Part shown: positions 51,946 to 61,700 of the stretch, in pieces
Position numbering within the stretch: position 1 is the first letter of the stretch
How the letters are laid out: each line of letters opens with the position of its first letter
Assembly (NCBI GenBank): GCA_006386115.1
Contig: VFIW01000016.1
Span: 597,301 to 661,300 of the forward strand
Length of the DNA stretch: 64,000 nucleotides
Reading direction: 5' to 3'
Source: Globisporangium splendens
Lineage: Eukaryota > Oomycota > Peronosporomycetes > Pythiales > Pythiaceae
The notes under the pieces: generated by a model
Seen by the model: the letters and a program-made list of their open reading frames with translations, nothing else
Told to the model about the DNA's origin: nothing
Database searches by the model: none
Made by a program: the position numbers and the translations under genes

Positions 51946-53663
51946 TTAGTCTACGATCTCTGCTCGTGTCGAGTTCGATCTCTCTGGTGCTTTCTTGGAG
52001 TAGACTTCGCTCTTCCCCCATCGACTTTTGATCGTCTGATAGTGCGAGTCCTTCTTCCAGATATAATACAATGCGACCACCTCGCGGCAGGTCTTGGTCT
52101 CGATCTGGGCAAATGATAGTTCGCGTTAGTTACGTGAGAAAGAGCCACGCAGTTCATTTTGAGAGTTTCCCAACGCACCACATGCGCAATGCGATGGAAA
52201 TCTTTGCCATAGCATTCCATAGCGACTTCAAATATGCGAATTTCGATCGGTGTCCACGAATCTGCACAGAAATCACACGACAAAGCAAACGCATTAGATC
52301 GGAGACCAATGTAAAGAGACGACAAGTGCAGCTTACCTAATACAGAGGTCGACTTCAGCACAGAAGTCTCGTTGATAGCTGACTCCAACGCAGGAACACC
52401 CTGTAAACCGAACTCAGACAGCTTCACTCGCTTGTGATTGAACCGCGGCGCGAACCTTGGTGCATACAGGCTTCGTGCAGCACTTAGGTACGCCTTCATA
52501 CAAGACTGGCGTCCTGCATTACGTCGAATATATCAGCAAGAGCATTAGGCGCAAGGAATCCATGTACCCGCATCAAAGAGGCACGCACGCCGCAGTTTCT
52601 CGATCAATTGACTTGTCTCGATCGGCAGATCTGGCTCAGGGAACTCGTCATCCGATTCACTGTACTTTGCGCACGATCCATGCTTTTTCCAGACGTAGAA
52701 GAATGAAATCACGTCTCTCGCACTCTTGTTCGGGAGCTACAAGTGAAAGAACCAATTCATTGTTATTGAGAACCTCGGGCAGTGGACGCATCGAGCGAAC
52801 GTACTTGGTCCGCAATCAAGTGAAATTTCCTCCCAAATTTCTCAAAGGATGCCTCGAAAATGGCGATCTCAAGGGCAGTCCAGTCATCTGCAAAAGAATG
52901 TAAGCAGGGCTCTGTTAGCGTCTCGTCACGTTGATATTGCAACCTCCTGATTCACACGGCGTACCAAGAACTTGATGCTGCCGAAGAGGGGTTGTCAACG
53001 CCACCAGCATGTCGAAAGTGGAGCTCGCCTTGAAACCGTACTGTGTCATTACATATGTGCACCGAGTAAACATGATTAGTGCTCAGTCGTCATCAGAGCA
53101 GTGCAGAGCTCATTATCGCACCGTGTTGGGTTTCATGCGCAAAATGGCTGACGGACGCTTCATTTGATATTGCAGCTCATACAACGCACGCGTGGCTCTA
53201 AAGTATCGCCTGATAGCGTCAAGTTTCACTTTGACACACAGAGCAAGCAAGTGGTTAGTAAACATAGTAGCCACAATGAAATTCGCATCCAGCGAAGCAG
53301 CACGTTTGCACCATCAATCACTTCAGCGGAGACGCCCTGCTTCCAGTATGCCGACGCAGACGTGACAGAATTCTCGATATCTGTGCTGCCACCATCGCCA
53401 TCGAATGCTAAAGCGAACTATTGCAAACGAAAGGAAGGATCCGCCATGTTAGCCACCGAGAGCTCCCATTTATGATGCTCTCTCCACATGCTTCTCTGCG
53501 CTTGTACCTCATCGTGTCGCTTCCTGTCAGCCGCCCCACCACACTGCTTCAACGGACTCGAGTCCGAACTGTTCCCCGCGCCGTCACTCGCGCCTTCCTC
53601 TTCGCCCTCCTCCTCCTCTTCGGGCTCCAACTCAACGTGCTGCGCGCGCACTTGTTCCGCCAT
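51946..53663 (-). CDS. Two-SANT-domain chromatin regulator (MTA/MIER/CoREST-like)
   Basis: Nine exons (53663-53508, 53417-53312, 53228-53122, 53040-52965, 52887-52805, 52736-52568, 52513-52337, 52261-52179, 52104-51946) join in frame to about 371 residues. After an acidic start and an ELM2-like helical region (YFRATRALYELQYQMKRPSA), two SANT domains appear. The first is DDWTALEIAIFEASFEKFG with ARDVISFFYVWKK; the second is DSWTPIEIRIFEVAMECYG with CREVVALYYIWKK. The W-T-x-x-E...F-Y-x-W-K-K pattern is that of SANT domains in histone-deacetylase corepressors. The ELM2 call is weak. It shares a 162-base divergent promoter with COG1. Single ORFs are short, so the gene is easily overlooked. Confidence 0.8.
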
Positions 53664-53825
53664 TTTCGCTCCCCAAAATGCGTTGCCAATTGCGGAAATT
53701 GCCCAAAAGAGCAGTCTATACCGGTGTTGATATCGGTATTATTTGTACCCCCTCTTCCTGTCGGGAATGCAGGTCGCTTCAAGTCGGAGGGAGAACGCAA
53801 TTGGGGAAAGAAGATAGGCAGCGAT
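53664..53825. promoter_or_regulatory. Compact divergent promoter, two-SANT gene / COG1
   Basis: Only 162 bases lie between the two ATGs. CCATTTTCGCTCCCC near 53668 matches the CAWTTTNYY flanking-promoter motif; a TATTATTTGTACC segment lies centrally. Confidence 0.45.
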
Positions 53826-56800
53826 ATGAGTGCGGCGGAGGCGCGCGCGGGGAAGCCGAATGACGCCGCGGACTTCCTGCGGCGGCTCTCGGTGGCCGAC
53901 GCGAAGGTGCTGCTGGAGAGAACCAGGTTCGTTAATTGTACTCCCCGCTCTTTTGTTCCCCAAGTTGGACGCTAATATGAGGGACACGCATGCTATCTCT
54001 GTGTCTGGATTGTTGTCGTGATGCTGGTGCAGAAAGGAGAAGGAGAACAAGACGAAGGAGATGCAGAAGATGATCGGCGTGCGATATCGCGATCTCATCG
54101 AGTCTGCGGATAAAATCGTCAACATGCACTCGGCTGCGCTGCGTCTGGAGGGATCGTTGAAGGAGATGCCGGAGAAGTGGAAGCACATTGAGGCGACGTT
54201 CGCGAATACACTAGCGCAAGCCAGTCGAGTACAGAAAACAGGAAGAAACCCTGAAGACCTCATGAAAGGAAACCACGTTGATGCTGTCGATTTGCAGGTG
54301 AAGAACGATGTCCGCGACCAAGTGGTGTTTCTCGTGACGGTCTCGGAGAAAATGTGGCAATTGCTGGATCGAGGCGAATCTTTCCGCGCTTTGCAGTTGT
54401 ATCTGAAGGCGAAGGAAGTGTACTCTCTTCCTGATTTCGAGAAGCAGCAAGGCAGCTTTCCGTTTGTGCCGTCCGAGTGGTCATGCATCGAGAGCTTTCG
54501 TCCGGTATGTGCATGCCTCATTGTCGCATGAATCGAATTGGGAATGCAAAGTTTGAATATGGGCTGAGCTAACATTTTTCCTATGTTGCTTGCTAGCGAA
54601 TCGTTGCGTGTGCGCAAACCTACTTGGCTTGTCGAGGCAAGGAGAGTAGCTTTTACGCTCAAAACCTGTGCACTCTGGCGGTGCTAGCAGAGCCAAGCAT
54701 CACAATCGAGAACCTATTCGAAACATTCTTGGACTCTCGGTCCAAGTGGATGTCTTCGGACGACGAATCGCGAAAGAAAGAAAAAGCTCAAGCGTTTGCG
54801 GAGCAGGAACGACAGCTAGTCGTTATCCTTCGTTCGATGAACTTGACCGTGCTTCAGACGGAAGATATCTTCAATGCGGAGAACAAGTTCGAGCTTTTGA
54901 AGCCAGCCTTCCGGCTGAAGCCTCAACTTGAAGCAGATCTAACGAAGTTTGTGACAACCGGAGCGCTCGGAGAGAAGATGACTCAGTGGTTCCTCATGGA
55001 ACACAAAAAGGTACAAATAACGTTTTGTTGCTCGTTGTGCTTCGTAACGCTAACCGAATGACTTCTGCTTTTATAGATTGAGAAAGAGGTGTCTTCGGCT
55101 ATTAATCAGATTTCGTCTATTGGTTTGCTGTCGAAAGTCCAATCCAAGTTGAGTCTCGCAAACCAAAAAGATGGCGATTGCTATCAATCGAAGACTTGGC
55201 AGACGATCTCCGATTCTGTGTCGCAAACGAAACGCAATTTCCCAATCGATTCACCGTTCACTATTCTGTTTGCAGAAGCGTTTAGGAAGAGGACGAGAGA
55301 TTTGGTGCAAAGTTCGTTTGTCGAAGCGCTCGAAGCGATCAAGAAGCAAATCCGTGACGTTGTCGGCAAATCAGTCGCTGAGAATTCCGGACTGGTAGCG
55401 CGTATCGGGTGTGTCAAATTCTACGACTATTTTGAAATGATCCACAAGAAGGCAGCTGCACTGGATGCGAGCGATTTGCAAGCCGTGCTCATTGAAGAGT
55501 TTCTGCGCACTCTCTTGAAGCTGGTGGTGTTTTTCGAGAACGAGTATCCTCTTCGTACAAACACTCAGCAAACGAAGTACGAGGAATCGTCGACAAGCAA
55601 CGATGCGACCAAATACCTGTGCATATCAAATATCCTGAGCTCGATATTAGCTGGATTCCCAGAACGCAGTGCGAAGCTGTTCCCAAATATGAGCGCTGCC
55701 TCACCGACGAATCGAACTGGGTTTGCGCGAGTGCGTGCCTCGTTTGAAGATCATGTCCACGAAGGGAGAGTCACAAGAGCCGCCTTGAATCAAGCATTAC
55801 AGGTATGAATCTTGACGCAATAATCCCAATCCTTTCGAGGTGCTAACATACACGCATGTATTTGTGAACAACAGGAACACAATGACAAGCAAAACACTCG
55901 GAGCTGCTTTATCGATGAAGAGCTGAGCCAGCTGAAGACTTTTGGAGTCCACTCGTTGTATTTGGTTCTTCAACTGAAACAGAGAAGCTCGTACCCTCAA
56001 ATGTTTGCCGATATCATGCAAGAGCTTTCGTACGAATACTGCGAGGTGTGGGCGAGATCTCTGCTGCACGAGAAAATCGAACCGCTGCGTGAGCGCCTTC
56101 ATATGGAGCAGTACGATTCAAGCAATCAGGTGTGAATGTATCGTTATTCTCGGCATGGCATGATGTGTGTTTCTGACGACTCCATTTTCTGATGGTGCGT
56201 AGGATTGGATAAAGTCGCACGAAGGCTGGATTGAGCAAACGATCACTGAAGATCCCCTAGAAAGCGATCTTGACGACTCGGCTTCAGAGACAGAAGCTTT
56301 CGGCGAAGAGAAAGTCTGGCTTCCGTGGTGCGAGACCACGACTGTCTCCAGCTTCCTATTTCTGTGCTGCTATATGCTTGATGAAGCCAATCGACTGGTT
56401 CGGAACTCGGATGGCGCAGAAGAGAAGCACGTCGAGCTGATGCAACGAACGATTCGTGATGTGCTCGTCGAGCAGTTGACGATCATCAGCGTCGAGGCAT
56501 ATAGCGAAGGTGTCTCTCTTCTCCTTCAAGCCAAGACCGAGCAGAAGCAGACCGTTCTCAACTTTGGGGAGTGTTGTATCTTGCAGTTCCTGTTCGATAT
56601 GTACTTTGTTCGTGCGACGCTCGGCTTTTCGGATTTTATTCGCTTTGGTTGGGGCGACGAGTTGAATGAGGAAGAGTGTTCCCCTGGACTCTTGAGCTTG
56701 AAGAAGCTGTTTGAGAAGATGGAAGACTTCATCGATCCCGTTGATTGGGAAATCTATGGCCCACAGCTGATTGAGAACGTGGTGCTCCAGTTCAGAAAGA

Positions 56801-57313
56801 GTCGCTTGCTGTTCTCTTCATTGTCCGAATCGAATGACATCAACGAAATCAGTAAGTTATCCTGCTTTATTGCTGAACGTTTGGCTCAAGTGCTAACATG
56901 CTTCCTTTTCAGATGGTAAACAAGTCATCATCAGTGCCCAGGACACTCGGCCGCTTGTCCGAATTGCTGAACCAGTGGCTCGATTCTCGTTGCTCCCTGT
57001 GCCTTCCAACCGCCGTCTTCATCGCACTCCATCGCCTTCCCCAGGTGGTGTAGAGACTGGAGATGACTCGACGAAAAGGGGGGCCGTGACTGCACCAAAG
57101 AATTCGAATCTGTTCGAAGAGCGCGCACCAGAGAGCTCGTCAGCGTCCCTAAAGTTTCAGAGCATTTTGTCAGGCTCGACGGGTTCGAATATTTTGTCGG
57201 CGGCAGCATCCGGCACGAACCTTTTGTCTTCTGCAGCCAAGGGGATGAGCTACCTGTCTTCTGCAACGAGCTCCTACTTGCGAGAAGGAGAAAGTCGACC
57301 CAAGTATTTTTGA
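53826..57313 (+). CDS. COG1: Conserved oligomeric Golgi complex subunit 1
   Basis: Seven exons (53826-53926, 54033-54504, 54597-55010, 55077-55802, 55875-56129, 56203-56851, 56913-57313) give about 1005 residues, near the metazoan COG1 length. The N-terminal helix leads into KTKEMQKMIGVRYRDLIESA, matching the family signature L-R-x-M-V-G-x-R-Y-R-D-L-I-x-A-A-D, then KIVNMHSAALRL. FIDPVDWEIYGPQLIENVVL is the conserved C-terminal block. The tail is Ser/Ala-rich low complexity (SSAAKGMSYLSSATSSYL). COG1 bridges lobes A and B of the Golgi tether and contacts COG2, encoded about 26 kb to the left on the opposite strand. Confidence 0.87.
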
Positions 57314-57852
57314 GCAGCCACATGGAGATATTGGCAAAATGTGCTGAACAATTGATTGCACAACGTTACCTGGATGTGGAGACAAACATAGGCTTTTCTC
57401 TATGGATCGGAGAAATGAAATGACCCACAGTTCGGAATCGCGTTCACGTTCTTCTTCTTTGCTTGCAGTTTAACATGTAAACAGACAAACGCCTCTATCA
57501 AGCCTTCTGCTTTAAAATCTCTCACCTCGAGGAGAAATCACATTCTCGCTGTGAAAAGTTGTGACGCTTCTTACAGATCATGAAGCTACGAGTAGTCTAT
57601 AGTCAAATTGCCGCAATAATCGCTCGTTCCTTCGATCAGTTTCTTGTGGGTGATGGCAATTGGAGCAACCCGTCCGACAAAAGCCTCAAAAGATAAAGCT
57701 GGCGACCGTTGCGCAGAGATCTGCGACCAGAGATCACAAGAAGCTGCCACGTTTAACAATGGCGATCAGCGAACGAGAATCGACGACAGCACGCACACGC
57801 CACCACATTGCTTATTGCGAACTCAAACCATCGTCAGTGAAAATGAACCACC
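57314..57852. other. Intergenic stretch after COG1
   Basis: About 540 bases; overlapping short frames at 57644-57994 have no recognisable domain. It includes the COG1 3' UTR. I see no RNA gene. Confidence 0.4.
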
Positions 57853-58113
57853 ATGTCGCCGAAGGCAGTGGCTGCATGCGTGCGCAGCTACGACCCAGTC
57901 GAAGATCTGGAGCTCGCCCGAGCTCGGGTGCGTGTGTCTGCGGATCCGTGGCTCGAGGTCAACCAGACTGCTGAGCGCTTTTGGTGGCGGGTGAAGCAGT
58001 CGATGGAGAAATCCGAGCCTGTAGCGTCAGCATTGTCGAGCGGAATCATGGAACCTCGCACATGGACGAGTCTCCAAGCGCATTTCAGAGCTGTGCACAG
58101 CATTGGCAGATGA
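57853..58113 (+). pseudogene. Fragment resembling a NAM/Myb-SANT-like DNA-binding domain
   Basis: An 86-codon frame begins MSPKAVAACVRSYDPVEDLE and contains VSADPWLEVNQTAERFWWRV then RTWTSLQAHFRAVHSI. The order (bulky Trp, N-Q-T, F-W-x-R-V, R-x-x-x-S-L-Q-x-H) resembles the NAM-associated/Myb-like domain common in plant and oomycete transposon-derived proteins. Only one such domain is present, with no partner transposase. I see a probable relic, although a tiny real gene is possible. Confidence 0.45.
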
Positions 58114-58187
58114 GGAGTGCGCCACAGACTAGGGTCATCGAGCTGCCATATTAGGCAAACGCGGCACGCATTCGCAACGGATCGAAC

Positions 58188-58631
58188 TCAGAACTGGTAC
58201 TTCTCATCCTTCGTCGTCCACAAAAGCTCTGCTTGCCAGCGGCTCGAAATGACTGTCGGTGACTTTGTTGGCTCGCCAACGGATTTGAGTCCAGTTGAGA
58301 ATGGCAATAATTGACAACAAATTGCAATATGTTGCTGAACAATTACTACTGCTAAAACCAGTATTAGATGACTAACCGGTTTTGTGTTGGTTGGTTGTGC
58401 TAACAGTTTTCCAACCCCAACTTGTCTAAACCATTCTTTTTTACACCAATCACATGTCTGCCCATCTCCCATTGGCGCAGATAAACTGCATTCGGGACAT
58501 GAACCCATTGGGTTTTTATCGAAAAACCTCGCGACATGGGTGAATGACGGGCCAGTATTCGAATCATTTGAGGCAGAAATCAGTTTGGTATCTTCCCCTA
58601 TAGTGTGCAGGAAGCGTGGCGTGCGTTGCAA
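58188..58631 (-). CDS. Possible small zinc-ribbon protein or transposon scrap
   Basis: A 147-codon minus-strand frame. Its middle reads SCPECSLSAPMGDGQTCDWC followed by KKEWFRQVGVGKLL: two CxxC pairs spaced like a zinc ribbon. The flanks are less protein-like and the ATG lies in the leader of the myosin gene. No family is recognised. It sits beside the NAM-like fragment, so both may be pieces of one degraded element. Confidence 0.3.
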   Translation of the reverse strand: MQRTPRFLHTIGEDTKLISASNDSNTGPSFTHVARFFDKNPMGSCPECSLSAPMGDGQTCDWCKKEWFRQVGVGKLLAQPTNTKPVSHLILVLAVVIVQQHIAICCQLLPFSTGLKSVGEPTKSPTVISSRWQAELLWTTKDEKYQF

Positions 58632-58751
58632 TATTTAGAAAGAGTTTGCCCAAGAGAAGGAAGAAAGACGCGCGGCGCCGTCCCCACAAGCGCTTCTTCG
58701 TCGGCGCATTGAGAGAGAGAGAGAGAGAGGCGGGGAAGAGACTACGTGGCA

Positions 58752-61700
58752 ATGGAGAACGCCAAGCGCACGCCGCGCCGCGAGGGCGAGAAGGTGTGGG
58801 TGCCCGACCCGCGCAACGTGTGGCAACTGGGAACCGTCGTGGAGGACGATGGCGAGAAGCTCCACGTACTGCTGCCCGAGGGCGACAACAACGAGCAGGA
58901 GTTCTCCGTCTCGCAGACGCACCAGTACGACCCGACGCACTCGATGGACCTCGACAACATCTCGGAGATGGACAACCTGCACCAAGCGCCGCTGCTCGAC
59001 CTGCTGCGACGACGCTACCTCGAAGACAAGATTTATGTACGTGGTGAGCTCATAAACAGTAGAAGATCTCTTTCTGCGTCTTGAGCATGAGCTGACATTG
59101 GAATTGTTTGTGTGTGTGTGTGTGTGTGTGTGATGAACATGCTGCTATAGACGTACACTGGTGATATTCTGATCTCCATCAATCCGTACAAGAATATCCC
59201 GATGCTCTACAACTTTCCCGAGCTCGACTCGATCGGGAAACTGGAGAACCCGGTTCCCCACGTGTATTCGACGGCGCATGGCGCGTACCACGCGATGCGC
59301 AAGGACAACAAGTGCCAATCCATCCTGGTGTCGGGAGAAAGTGGCGCCGGCAAGACCGAAGCGTCCAAGTACATCATGCGGGTACGCTACAAATTATTAC
59401 TTTTGTGTATCACTTTTTGATGAGTGCGGAAGCTCACTTTTTTTCTTGTCTTTGCTTTGTGCGCGCGCAGTACTTGGCAAACATCAGTGAAATCGGGAAG
59501 CATGGACCGAAAACCGTGAATAAAGGCGCGCAGGGTGGGTCCTCCGTGGAGCAGTGTGTGCTGCAGAGTAACCCGCTGCTGGAATCGTTTGGAAATGCAA
59601 AGACCATTCGTAATGACAACAGTAGTCGTTTCGGCAAGTTCATCAAGATCTACTACAAGGACGACGGTACGATCTCCGGCGCCACGACGAGCCACTTTCT
59701 TCTGGAGAAGAGTCGCATCGTCGGGTGTGCAGACTCGGAGCGTAATTACCACATCTTTTACCAGATGTGCGCGGGCATGCCGGCCGAGGAGAAGCAAGCG
59801 CTGAAGCTGAAGAATGCAGTCGATTACTACTACCTGAATCAAGGCAACTGCATCCAGGTCCCGGAGATCAACGACAAGAAGGACTACAAGGAGCTTGTCG
59901 AGGCGATGGGCATTGTCGGCATCGCGCCCGATATCCAGAAAACGATTTTTACGCTCGTCGCGTGCGTGTTGCACCTCGGTAACTTGGAGTTCGAGGAGAA
60001 CGCAAAGCTCGAGTCGGTGATTGCGAAACCGCAAGAAGTGATCGACTTGGCGGAGCTGCTCATGGTCACACCGGCCGAGCTCGAGTTTGCGCTCACGAAG
60101 AGAACGATGTCGGCTGGTGCTCGCGGATCGGTGGCGGAGATCTCGCTGTCGGCTGTGGAATCCAACAAGTCGCGCAACGGTCTCGCAAAGGACATTTTCA
60201 GCAAGATCTTCGACTGGCTCGTGTCGCAGATCAACTTGTCGACGAAGCAGATCTCGCAGGGGGAGAGCGGTGGGATGGGCGCGTCCAAGTTTATCGGTAT
60301 CCTCGATATCTTCGGGTTTGAGAGTCTGCAGTTCAACTCGTTTGAGCAGCTCTGTATCAACTACACGAACGAGATGCTCCAGCAGCAGTTCAACCAGCAC
60401 GTGTTTGTGTACGAGCAAGAGGTGTACGTGGAGGAAGGTATCGATTTCTCTCGCCTCGAATTCCAGGATAACGGTCCGTGCCTCGACTTGATCGACAAGA
60501 AGCCGCTTGGTATTCTGCCGCTGCTCGATGAACAGGGAATGCTCGGTAAGCGAGCGAGTGATGAGAACTTTATCCAGAAGTTGAACCAAACGCATCTCCC
60601 ACAGGGCAAACCGAAGGAAGGCGTGATCCAGTATTACTCGAAGCCTCGTTTCGCGCAAGACCAGTTCACGATCAACCACTACGCCGGTGAAGTGACGTAC
60701 AACGTCACGGGTTTCCTGGAGAAGAACGACGACTCGCTTCACGCGGATCTGATTTCGCTCATGGACAGCTCCAAGTGCGAGTTCCTGCGCAAATTGTTCC
60801 CGCTTGCCGCGGGTGGCGCAGCGAGTGGTGGCGCGGCAGGTGGCAATCCAGCGCGCAAGCCCATTCAGAGGGCAGGTGGCAAAATGACAGGAACCATGAC
60901 GGTCGGTCGTAAATTCCGTGACCAAATGGCTGACCTGATGCTCGAGTTGAAGGCCACGGCTCCGTCTTTCGTGCGGTGCGTCAAGCCGAACAACCTTCGT
61001 TTCCCTCAGGGATGGAACGCGTCGTTGATTTTGAACCAGTTGATCTACTTGGGTGTGATGGAAACGGTTCGCATTCGTCGATCTGGTTTCCCGGTTCGTC
61101 GCTCGTTCGAAGAGTTTTATCAGAAATACCAGATCTTGACGCGGAAGATCAATGTTTCCAAGGAAAAGCGCGCCAGTATGACCGACAAGGAGTTCTGTGA
61201 AGTGATTCTGCGGTTCATCGCGCGTGAAAACTGGCAATTGGGCCACAAGAAAGTGTTCTTGCGCGACAGCCAGCTTCGTATTTTGGACAACGAAGCCCGA
61301 AAGATTACTTCCGATGCAGCGATCCAGATCCAGAAGCACGCGCGCCGGATGGTGCAGCGCAAGAAGTACCTGATGATGCGCGAGAAGGTGATCCTGATCC
61401 AGGCCACAGTGCGCATGTATCTGGCGAAGGTTCACTTCCGCCGCATGCGCCATCGAATCACGTTGCTGAACGCTCTGGCGCGTCAGTTTGTGCAGCGCCG
61501 TAAATACCTGAAGCTCCGCAAGTACACTGTGTTTGTGCAGAGCCGACAGCGCGGCAAGATCGCTCGACGTCAGTTGTGGTACTTGCGCAATGCGCCAAAG
61601 GCTGCGACCAAGATCAATGCGCAAGTTCGACGATACTTGGCTCGAAACCGGTTCTTGAAGCAGAAGCGCGCAGCATCCGTTGTCGCCAATGCGCACCGCA

